This document shows positions 29,101 to 41,100 of a stretch of 64,000 nt of DNA, piece after piece. The notes below the pieces were generated by a model. That model worked only from the letters and a program-made list of their open reading frames with translations, made no database searches and was not told the DNA's origin. The DNA is taken from the NCBI GenBank assembly GCA_907163375.1, contig CAJQUW010012887.1, positions 346,917 through 410,916 on the forward strand, written 5' to 3'. Position 1 is the stretch's first letter, and every line of letters begins with the position of its first letter. The DNA comes from Prostheceraeus crozeri (Eukaryota > Platyhelminthes > Polycladida > Euryleptidae). The position numbers were made by a program, and so were the translations under genes.

Positions 29101-32100
29101 TCATTCTGTGAAAGTCTCATTGTCGGTCTCGTTCCCTGCAGAAACTCGTGCTGGCTGCCGGACTATGAGGTGTACATCATTCTGTGAAAGTCTCATTTTC
29201 GGCCTCGTTCCCTGCAGAAACTCGTGTTGGCTGCCGGACTATGAGGTGCACATCATTCTGTGAAAGTCTCATTGTCGGCCTCGTTCCCTGCAGAAACTCG
29301 TGCTGGCTGCAGGACTATCAGGTTATTATCATTCTGTGAAAGTCTCATTGTCGGCCTCGTTCCCTGCAGAAACTCGTGCTGGCTGCCGGACTATGAGGTG
29401 CACATCATTCTGTGAAAGTCTCATTGTCGGCCTCGTTCCCTGCACAAACTCGTGCTGGCTGCCCGGACTATGAGGTGTACATCATTCTGTGAAAGTCTCA
29501 TTGTCGGCCTCGTTCCCTGCAGAAACTCGTGCTGGCTGCCGGACTATGAGGTGTACATCATTCTGTGAAAGTCTCATTGTCGGCCTCGTTCCCTGCAGAA
29601 ACTCGTGCTGGCTGCCGGACTATGAGGTGTACATCATTCTGTGAAAGTCTCATTGTCGTCCTCGTTCCCTGCAGAAACTCGTGATGGCTGCCGGACTATG
29701 AGGTGTACATCATTCTGTGAAAGTCTCATTGTCGGCCTCGTTCCCTGCAGAAACTCGTGCTGGCTGCCGGACTATGAGGTGTACATCATTCTGTGAAATT
29801 CTCATTTTCGGCCTCGTTCCCTGCAGAAACTCGTGCTGGCTGCCGGACTATGAGGTGCACATCATTCTGTGAAAGTCTCATTGTCGGCCTCGTTCCCTGC
29901 AGAAACTCGTGCTGGCTGCCGGACTATGAGGTGTACATCATTCTGTGAAAGTCTCATTGTCGTCCTCGTTCCCTGCAGAAACTCGTGCTGGCTGCCGGAC
30001 TATGAGGTGTACATCATTCTGTGAAAGTCTCATTGTCGGCCTCGTTCCCTGCACAAACTCGTGCTGGCTGCCGGACTATGAGGTGTACATCATTCTGTGA
30101 AATTCTCATTTTCGGCCTCGTTCCCTGCAGAAACTCGTTCTGGCTGCCGGACTAGTCATGAAGCTCCAGATAAGAGTTCATTTACTATTAAAGAACGCTT
30201 AATCGTCAATGTATGGGTACACGAGATAAAAAATACTCAAAAGAGTTGGTCAGATATTCGTTATGACTTTCGTGATCAATTTGAAAAGGAAGCGCCAACG
30301 GAAGCAAACTTTTTGGAGAAGAAAGTGTTCGAAACAGGCTCCGTTCACGATGCCGCAAGATCCGGAAGACCATCAAAATATGGGGATGATTTCACTGAGA
30401 AACTGAATATATACATATGTATGTATGCATTATTGGGAAGAGCTGACAAAAGAAGCATGTCAAGGGAATTTGGCAATTTTATTACATTTAAGCGTCGAAA
30501 AGTTCTTTCTATCTCATCATGAATGACCTCCCGTACCGGCCACTCTATCACTAATTTTTTTAATTTCCTTGTCGATGTTTAATTATTACAAAACGAGAAA
30601 CGATAAAGACATTACTGGCGCGGTGTCGATTAGATGACATGGAACGTTCATCTTGTGATGAATGAACATATTTTGTCCGAAGGATCTGCGGTTTGGCTGC
30701 TTATCATTTCGCCTGGTTGAATACATGTCAAGTTCGCATGTTGACCTCAGGCAACCATTCCAATCATTTCTTGATGTCTTGAAAATTGGAGAGATTTAGT
30801 GATGGCTATTTTAGGCAACCAACCTTGAAGACATGTTTGCTTGACACTTCGTCGCAATATTCCAGGTGGTTTAGGGGCAACATTGAGGCTGTAGGCGTGC
30901 ATTGAAATGACGTTGAAAATGCGAAACACATCTGTCAATCATAGACGAATTCATGATCATTTTGTAAAAAGAAAACAAACTCGGTGAAGTGAAAAAGCTT
31001 TTCAATATAGTGATAATATCCAACGTGATTCTTCAAGTGTCATTTTACAAGGAAAGGGAAGATCAACTATCTATGACGAGAGAGAGAGAGAGAGAGTTGG
31101 TGATGAAGCCATAGAAAGCTGACGAGTGAAAAGCAATAGATATGGAACGACCAAGGACTCCTGGATATCATAAAGCACTTGGACTTTCAGCCAAGTAAAA
31201 TTCAATCTTCACTGAAACTCGGATTGGAGAAGTTAAGTTTTACATTACATAAAATATACAAAAAGGCGAACATTCACATCATAGCAATTATCAAGAAAAG
31301 ACAGATAAGCAAAGTGAACTTGGTATATCGTACATTTTGTATATTAGAAACTTGAATTTTCCGAACCTATTTTTAATTATCCACAGTCAAGTCATATTTC
31401 ATCCATCTAATCATGTGTACATCGGTAGGAGTGAGTCATGTTTATCAGATACTTCTGCCACAACATCAGAGATGATAAAGCAAGAAGTTGCTATTAAATA
31501 TCCAGGAGTACATGAGACAGTTCGGCAGAGTTGGTTGCCTGGATATTTTGACAGAAACTTGAAGAAGTGATTTGAACTGGACGACACTTCTAAAGAAGAG
31601 TCAATGAGCACATCTTCGAAGGAGTAGTACAAAAACCAGGAATGATTCCTTCCAACGTCTTGTCTTACCTGGAGGGGACGATTGGTCATCACGACTGCAT
31701 TGTTGAATTCATCTGTAGGTCGCCGTCTCTCCGCTGTTCTTCGGTCAGCGCTCAATCTCACCATCTTCCCCGACTTCTCGTGGAAATGCAGCGGAGACAC
31801 CGCGTCACCATTCTCCTCAGCACCCGCATCTCCTTCGGCTCCTGTGATCTCGGAAATGGACACACTGGTGGTTGACGTAGGATTTGATGTGTGAGAAGTG
31901 ACTGCTTCCAATGCAGCGGCGAGTAAAGCATGTTCGGCGGAGGATTGTCGACGCATTCGATGGGCCAGATCTCTGAAGAGGGAGTCCGCCGTGTGGAGCA
32001 CATTTGACACCGACATGGAGACTGATGAGGAATTACTGTCCGCCGTGGAGCTGTTCGTGTCGGTGGTGGGCAAGCGGTCTGAGGACAAGGAGAGTGTCAT

Positions 32101-35100
32101 TTAGAGAGGACAAGACTCCTCCAGGGATATTGATCCATCACCGATTTGGGGACTAAATCCTAAGAAAATTTATCAAATCTCAACGGATGTAACCACCACG
32201 AGACATGTTTCGGCCTGTTAGGCCTTATCAGTCGTGGGTAGGTTTGAACCAGCGACGTTGGAGCTAGAGGACGTGCAAGCATACCCTCTAACCACAAGGC
32301 CACCGGACCATCTGTTGAGAGCGTGAATTAGCCAGGAAGGCACTGCTTTAACGCAGGCACGTGGAGGGCGGACTGCTTTCTGCAATCATTTAATACCGCA
32401 TCCGAGATTGAGGCGCTTCACGCAGGCGCTACTCATTACATGTTTAGACAAGTAACCTGGTAATTGATAAATTTATCAAATCTCAACAGATGTAACCACC
32501 ACGAGGTAGAGGGGTATGCTTGCACGTCCTCTAGCTCCAACGTCGCTGGTTCAAACCTACCCACGACTGATGAGGCCCAACAGGCCGAAACATGTCTCGT
32601 GGTGGTTACATCTGTTGAGATTTGATAAATTTATCAATTGCCAGGTTACTTGTCTAAACCTAAGAAAATTCTCTTTGTATATGCTACTTTCTTAAAAACT
32701 TATCTAGTTATCGGAATTGAGGGTTAAGTCCAGTTACATGTACCTTTGATAGTTTGACAAAATTTGTTGAGTGGTAGGGTGTTGCATAGGTCTACAGTAG
32801 GGGCAAAAGTACACAAGTCTACTTATGCCACGCACTATAGCCACCCACATACAGATATTCTAATGTGTGAATAAGACGGCATATTCATTCTCCAGTTGAA
32901 TCTATTTGCAGTCGCAGGTTTCTTACCACAACTAATACTTTATGGAATTCAACATTTCTTCATTTGTCTTCATCCACATAGATACTACCACTACTCAGCT
33001 ACTGATTAGCTACTGATATCACACATCATCAGCAAGTAACTCGTCTAGCCACACTTCGACCGCAAATGAGCCCTCAAACCCAGACGAGCCTGACACTGAG
33101 GCTGACAAATAATGAGACGCTAATAACGTGCTTCGTAATTCAAAATTCAAAGATTCGGATCGTGATGAGATGGAAAGATATGATAGTTATTCGCCTCAGT
33201 TGTATTATTTAGCTGTATACGCAAAACTGTATTTTTTAAGTTTCGTGTAAGGAGCGGTGCGATTTGCAATTTTCATTGAAATCAGCTGATGGAATTTCAA
33301 AACACTCCTACTAGTTCGCATATTTCTTTGATATGATCAGGAAAAGATGTTGGATTTATCAACATTTTGATGCACTTGTCAAATATCTCAAATGTGCTTA
33401 TATCAATATATTTAAAACATATAAAACGAGGATTAAACATATGGCTTCTTTGCAGCAATTACGGCGACAAGTGCGTCAAAAATTACTTGAGAAGTAGATT
33501 GAATTTCATGAACAATCAGTCAACAATTGGTCCACTAACAGCAGTTCTAGTTCCCTATTTCATTTTCTTCATGAAGTATCTGTAGCGAGCTGCTCTCCGA
33601 AAAATGGGAAAACCGTCCAACCCTGCGAACCGGGACAAACAGACGTTTAAATGGATAGTGAGAGTCAGTGAGTAGTTCCACGTGAGACGCTGTAGGTCGA
33701 TTCGAGCAACTACGACCCATTTTATTTTGTTTCAGTACCTATATAGTCCGGGAGCTAGCGTGAAGTTGTGCAGGGAACGAGGTAGTACATAAAACTTTCA
33801 CATAGCATAGTACACCTCTAACCTACTGCAAAACTTCGCGTCTGCCGGATCAGATCATTTGCTTTTCAGAAATAGAGAGGATAACACAATCCTGTGTATT
33901 TCCAGTGGTAAAATTGTGACATTTAAGGTGTTGACTCCATTTTTTCGAATTTTTGCTCATAAAAGTTACACAAATTGGTATTTTGTTGAATTGGTTATTA
34001 TAGAAATCATCTACAGATCATGATCTTTCAAATGAGTTATCATTCAGTGACAGAGGATGAAGTAAAGTGTACAAACAGACACTTTTCGTTGGTGTAACTG
34101 CAAATTTTAACATAGAAATTTCAAGAAAATTGTTGATATACTTTAACGAAAAGTGTCTGTTTGTGCACTTTACTTCATCCTCTGTCACTGAATGATAACT
34201 CATTTGAAAGATCATAATCTGTAGATGATTATGATTCGTTTGCAGTAGGTTAGAGGTGTACTATGCTATGTGAAACTTTTATGTACTACCTCGTTCCCTG
34301 TACAAGTTCGCGCTAGCTCCCGGACTAATACTGTAGCTTTGTATGCATTTCATTACTTTTTCTTCAAATTTTATTACGGAATTATTATTTTGTGTAGTAA
34401 TCTTAGTTAACTTCAAATTGTTAACTGAGATTCCTAGAGTATGTTGATTTTCATTTAAATATTGCATTGCTGAATCTTTGCATCTTTGAAAACCCCTGCC
34501 TACAATCGGTTAAAGGAAGGTTGACATTGTCATTTCTTGCTTAGAGAAGCCCTGCTGTTGAGTCCCCGGAGCCAGAATGTTATCAGAATGCAACCCTGGA
34601 CCAGAGTTTTGAATATTGAAAGTCATGGTATTCAAATGAGTCATTAATGTCGCATTGTCAACGGCTCATTGTCATGAGGGTCAAGACAACAATGGTGCAT
34701 CGTCTAGACGGTTCTCGTCAGTCATTCTGTCACTGAAGATGACATCCATAACATAATTGAGAGACGAGAGCTGAAGATCATGCTTTCATTTCTCAACACT
34801 TAAAATCTTTAATCCGATTGTCAGCTGATTCAGACAGCGGTTAGCTAGAGGTCAACGGAGACCAGCTTCAAGCGTTTAACAAGTTTTGTAACCTCAGGAC
34901 ACAATGAACGAAGATGGAGGTGCAACCGCTGCAATACAAATCGCACCCGCTGTGGTTGGGGCAGCGGTCAGCGTCTGTAACGCTTAGCTATCAAACAAGC
35001 GGACACTAGTTACTTTACAAGTCAAATTTTGAGAATCACGTTTGGGCACTGACAGGCGCATACATGACGTATACCACACAGCGAACTATGACAGACACTG

Positions 35101-38100
35101 TGGTAAGGAACAGAGCTGGAAAAATTCCACTGAAATGTTTTAATTACAATTCCAGAGCAGAAATTTCAATTCTGCTCAATTCCAATTCCAGTCGAAACAG
35201 TTCAATTCAATTCCAATTCCATAATAAGATTCAATTCCGATAATTGCATGTCGCGTATAGTGTATCATATTAATGTATCTAGCGTTTGTTCGTTTCAATC
35301 TCACCCATGTGCCCTTATCCTATCCTCGTTATTCCTGTGTGCCGTTCCCTGCGTCGTTCCTATGTACATTCTCATGTTCATAGTTTATATTTGTTGTGTA
35401 CATGTATATATGTAACCGGTCAACCTACGCCATTTTCGTTTCACAAACGAGATATTCAATATCTCGTGAAAAAAAGAAAATTAAATTAACGGTCAGCAAA
35501 GAATCAAACGCTGAGAGAGAGAGATGAGATGCGAATAAATCGATTAATAAACTGACAGAAGAAAGAAATTCAATCTGCGAATAACGTGATTGTTGATGAC
35601 AGAAAAAACGACGATAAAAATGATATCATGAAAACTGATTAATGGTCCATGTTAAAAAAGGAGATTAAAAATTCCGTGATAAGAACGAAATGTGGTCGGG
35701 TCGAAAGCTAACCAGCAGAGATTAAAGGAAACTCTTTCAATTTTCAAAAGAAAGTGGATCTATCTTCAAGTCTCAAAACTTGGTAATTGGTATAAATTTG
35801 AAACGATGAGAAATTGACACAACAGCAACTGTCAACTACAACACATACGACATCTTCAGTAGCTGTTAGAAGAACTCCGGTCTCTCGCGGTGCAACTTAA
35901 CTACAGAAATAACAACAACAACTGCCCGCCAGCGAACAACAACACAGCAGCGTATACAGCAACACATCAGCGAGCGCGACTGAAGATTGACGGTATAAGT
36001 GACACTAATATTTATAATATTATTTTGGTATAAGTGAGTCCGATCGAATGGATGTGAATTCAACATTAAGAAGTGAACTGTAAGTTTAAAGTTTGTCTTT
36101 TATCATTGCGTATCGTATCTATATAACTATACTCTTAAACATTAAAATTGTTAATTGTTGTGATTGGAAGTTGTGATTTCAATTTTTGTATAAATAGATT
36201 TATCACAGGAGTATCACAAAATGGAATTGAGGCTTATCAGGGTCAATTCCAATTCCAATTCCGACTTTTCCAACCCTGTTAAGGAATCAAGGGAGATAAT
36301 CCTTTCGAAACTTGGTGCACCCCTAAATAGGTCCAAGTAACGACGTGTACATTCATGAAACATTATACACCGAAGAGGCAAATTATCCATTTTATTAGCA
36401 GTTCAGATTGCAAGTAATGCAGGATATTTAGCTGATAGATAATATAACGTGTAATTATGCATGTACGATGGATGATTGAATACATTACATTTTTATCACA
36501 TGGAATATACTTAGAGTTCCCTTGAAGATAAAAAAACAAAGTGACAGCAGTCAATCTGTTCATAATACAATCACAAGGATGGAATATCATGTACAGCAGA
36601 AGCAAATCAGAAACATATCTGGCCATCAGAAAATGCTGTAGTGAAACATCACCGCAGGAGTTGAAACAAATCGATATGCCATATTCACGGCATGTCATAG
36701 CCGTTGTAAGGCAGAAACCAATTTTCAAAATGTCGCAGGAACAAATATCCAGACTTAAGAATTATGCAGTTGGCTAGTTATATATCCACACACAGACTCA
36801 CTAAGCTGGTATTGAACGCATCAGATTCAGCATAAATTAAACGGTGTAATGGAAAATCAGTCATTGGTATTTCGAACGATAATCGGCAATGACTAATTTC
36901 ATCATTCAACAGCTGCAAGTGGATGGCACCACTACAAACGCCACGTTGAGAAACTTTTAGTATGTTGTGGAAAGAATCTGTGCATGAATGGCATCAAATA
37001 AAGAAAATAAATGTTCCTTGTCTATGCTCGGAAGCACATTTAGCGATACGCCCGCCTCTCTAGACCGAGTTCCACTTATCCAACTCCTACTTCAAGACTG
37101 CACCTATTTTCAAAGTCTCAGTCCACGGACCCAGAGCAAACACTCTACCACAAGTCAACAGCATCAAGGTTAGAGCACAGGTCTCCCTGACGTGAGCAAA
37201 CACTGAAACACAAGGTCACAGCATCACGCTTGAACCCTCATCTCTCGGATACAGAGCGAACATTACCACAAGACAAGTGAGCCGCTAGGCACAAAAATAA
37301 CATAAAAATCATCTTAATTAAGAAATGTTACGGAATTTGAATTCAGAATTTATTTTTATTTTTATCATAGAAAATGCAACGTTTGAGAAAGGCATGGAAT
37401 ACCAGCGATGGGACAAGTGCAGAAGTATTGCGATCTGACTGGTCGTGTAATTGAAAAGATGCAATGTGAACATCAAAACATCAAACGAAGACCACGCAGA
37501 GAACATCTGGCAAAAAACTGCTGGAAAAACATTCTTATTCAATGGATCATTTGCTTGCGTTCATTGGAATGAAATTGGAGACAGTATTGTGAAGAGTTCC
37601 ACTCAGGTAGACCAGAACTGAACACCATTGCAAAATACGAGCAAGCATTCAACTGGAGAAAAGGAAAACAGCATTTGTAAACATGACCAAGAAAACGAGA
37701 AAGTTATTCAACCTGTCCGGATACGAGGAGTACCTTTCAATCTCTGTGCCTTTCTTACTGTAATCAAACTCATTATGTCATGCGGAAGAACATTTCAATC
37801 GCAAAGAAACGCTCTCTTCGCCAATACCGAATTAAGACAATGTTTTTATGTTTTGGTGTTCAATAACACACTGGCCTCTCAATTCATTGAAAGAAGCATT
37901 CATGGAGAGGAGATTAAGTACGAGTCTGCTAGGGAAACTCATCTTCTGACCATCATATTAGCGGTCGTTGTACATGAATAATTTCTCTCAACTCACATCG
38001 TGATCCCGGTTGTGCAGCAGGATTCACCAGCGTCACTTCGGTGCATTTCCCATACAGGTCAACCACAGCCCAAACGGATGCAGGAATACCCGAGGCAGCC

Positions 38101-41100
38101 ACTCCAATGTCTGTGTCATTGACAAAGATATGCAACTGACCATCTGCAATTCAAATGAAATTCAGTCCGATCTCTTGAATTGCAGTCATGAAAACGGACA
38201 TTCATGGTACAACTGCTGCAGATCTGACATTGATGGAAAATAATCGAACTCACTCTTATTCTTCATCACTCCTAGCGTATCTCCCTCTCTAAGTGGATGA
38301 AGTTCATGTCCATATCCGTTGAGAACCGGGCGTCCATTGTGCAGGATAGTGGCCCCTGACATGATCCAAGTATCAGTCAGCAAACATGATGCGCAGCTGG
38401 GCAAGTCAATGGTATCCGGATCGCAGGCCGTTACCCCAATGTCCACTGATCCACTCCAAATTTCAATCTGCAATCAATAGCTTTGAGAAGTAAATGCTGT
38501 CTATTGTCAAATGAAAATTCGAACGATAAATGATACTTGCACAAAGCTGTCGTTTAAATTCTGATTTTAAGATATGAAAGCAGAATCAATGAAGAAATCT
38601 AAACATGCTAGATGAAACCTATCAAATTGCAAATTGTTTGCAATCCTTGCGATTTCGTAGACAAAATCACAAAAACTATAAATTGGAAATTTGGAATACT
38701 TTAAAAACATAATGCGGAAACAAATTCTTCAATGCTGATTGAATTGTCCCCATTAGAATCCTGTTCGCACGCATCCGAACATCCGAAAGTATCAAGATTG
38801 TATTGGTTAGGTAAAAAGGTCTGGGGAAGCTGACTCCAAAGCCTCGCGGCGACCCTAGAAGAACTCCTGCATTGACAAGATTGGACTTTTGACCAACTAA
38901 AACGACAGATGAACTTGTCCATCAAACTGAAATGGTCTGACGATCCCTGGAGTTGTTCAGTCTCGATTGATTATAAATATATAGCTTTTCCCGCTCTTGT
39001 TACCAAAGCATTGAATCAAGTTGCCGGGACTGTAATTCAGCTTACCAGTTTCAGCAAATTATCATTTCAAGATACCGGGTTGTGCATTCAATTTGCCAAT
39101 TGACAGCATTCAACCTAACACAGGTGAGCGAAATGTATATGTATTAGAAATCAAAATCACACTGCAAGCAATCACGATGCCACTTCATGCATTCACCTTG
39201 ATTTGTGCTCTTCGATATTTAAAGCGGATATGGTAATGGAATGCGGTCATTCCGTTCATCATGCCAAACAATCGAGTTTCAAATGTGGATCGAAGGCGTC
39301 TCGTTGACGCATATGAAAGGAATGAGGACTTCATTGCTCTTGCCGACACTCTCTCCATTAACAGAGATACTGCCAGAAGTGTCATCAGAGTTTGGCGAAG
39401 TGAAGGGAGAATTGAAAGGAGGGAGCAAGGTTGTCCAAGGAATATGCGCGTGGATGACGAGATGCTGAGGACCATTCTTCAAATCGCCAGGGAAGAGCCA
39501 TTTTCGACCCTAACAGCCATCAAAGGAAAGCTGGAAGCGCTGCTCCCGAACAAGCCAAGCATTAGCATCTCAACGATATGTCGCCATTTGAAGGATCAAC
39601 TAATCTCTCTCAAAATTGCCGGGAAGGACGCCGATGTTCCGTTTCGGAGAAATGCGGAGGCAACAAAGGAGAATCGCTTCAGATACGCTACCTGGCTGAC
39701 CTCATTGAATGTTCATGAGCATAAGATCTACATAGATGAATGTGGCATCAATCTTTTTACCAGAAGGACACAGGGGAGAGCACCAGTGGGTCAGGCGGTA
39801 TGGCAACGTGTCATCGGGGCCAGAATGGCGAATGTCAATCTAATAATGGCTATCAATGCAGATTTGGGCCTCGTCCATTTTGATTTAAGGCAGCAAACTG
39901 TTGATCATGTGAGGTACCAAGAGTTCATTGACTATCTCATAAACGTCGAGGCATCAACTTCTTGATGGTGTTGTTCATCTCGTGCACGATGGAGCCCGAC
40001 CGCATCTGAATACCACAGTGCCACAGGAACATGAACATCGATTCCACGTACATACCCAACCTCCGTACAGCCCTTTTCTCAACCCAGTGGAGCAAGCACA
40101 TAGCTGCTTTAAGGATGCTGTAAGTCGTCAGCTAACAACCGCACAGGTGCAACAAGATCTAATAAATGACGCTGAGCGTGTTTTACATGGACTAACCCAA
40201 TCGGCATGGAGGGCAAGGATTCTAATCGGACTAGCGAGCACGGCCTTGAACGAAATAACACCTACAAAATGCTGTCATTGGTGCCGTCGGGTGGATCGAT
40301 TTATTCCAGCAAGTTTGAATAGACAGGACATTGAAGGATAACTCATGCAATTGCTTGAAATATAGATTTTATTATGGATTTTGTCTTTTCATTTACATTA
40401 ATTAGTACTTTGGTTGTAGGTATGCATAAAAAATGATACTGATTTTCCTTTCTTCATTGGTCTTTGTATAGGGAAAATTTTCACAAAAGATAAACTTCAG
40501 AAAGCAAAGCAGTTAGAGGTATTGCTTGATATGCCTACATGTACAGATTAGTTTATTTGTGTTACTAGCACGAAGACATGGAGTGCATGTGTAATGACAT
40601 AACAAACATATGGAATGTAAATGTTTTGCGCAGGGATCAATTTGATAACATGAAATTGAATACACAAGTATGTAAACCGATATTCCTCTTTGGTAAATTG
40701 ATTGTACAACTGAATATGTGTGTCAATTAGATTGCGAATACCGGTAAACTGAATGTAAACTGGCAAGTTGAATCTAATTCCTGGTAAACTGAATGCGTAG
40801 TAGCCAATGTCTGTTAAATTGCATGTTAAACTTGATTCTGCACACTGGTAACAAGAGCGGGAAAACCTATACTTGTACAGTAAAGCTCTACATCTACCCT
40901 GCATTTTCACATTTATATTTCAACACGAAAGGCAGCCTACATGCTTTTGTACATCATGACTGTAAATACGGAAAACTGCTTACCCGTTTATCAATTCGAA
41001 TTTCAAACACTGCATCGTCTGTTAATGGTTCAGCACTAAAAACTATTGCATTATTGAAATCTTGATGTGGGTTTCTTCGAGTAGCTGTACAGCCATTGTT

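Larger units (their letters stand above)
32171..32658. mobile_element. Retrozyme-like insertion: tRNA-headed hammerhead element with inverted joint
   Basis: The block is flanked by a 12-bp direct repeat CCTAAGAAAATT (32159-32170 and 32659-32670), so it entered as one piece. On the minus strand a complete unit runs from 32504 to 32202 (303 nt), beginning at TCGTGG and ending at CATGTC, the two sides of a hammerhead cleavage site. It contains a linker, Pol III A and B boxes and a hammerhead. A short piece of a second unit follows (32201-32171). At 32505 the strand flips, and a partial unit runs on the plus strand through a second hammerhead and the tail to 32658. The parts resemble metazoan retrozymes and hammerhead SINEs; mobilisation by a Penelope-like or LINE enzyme is inferred. 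Confidence 0.8.

Noticed and set aside
28637..30153. CRISPR-like array of regular repeats
   Set aside because: Whole 76-bp units are conserved with no variable spacers, and the unit is a transposon end in a eukaryotic intron.
38700..38770. EF-hand-like loop [13 protein letters not shown] on the minus strand
   Set aside because: It directly follows a LINE C-terminal motif in the same frame, has no second EF-hand or credible splice sites, and position 6 is not glycine. It is probably chance.
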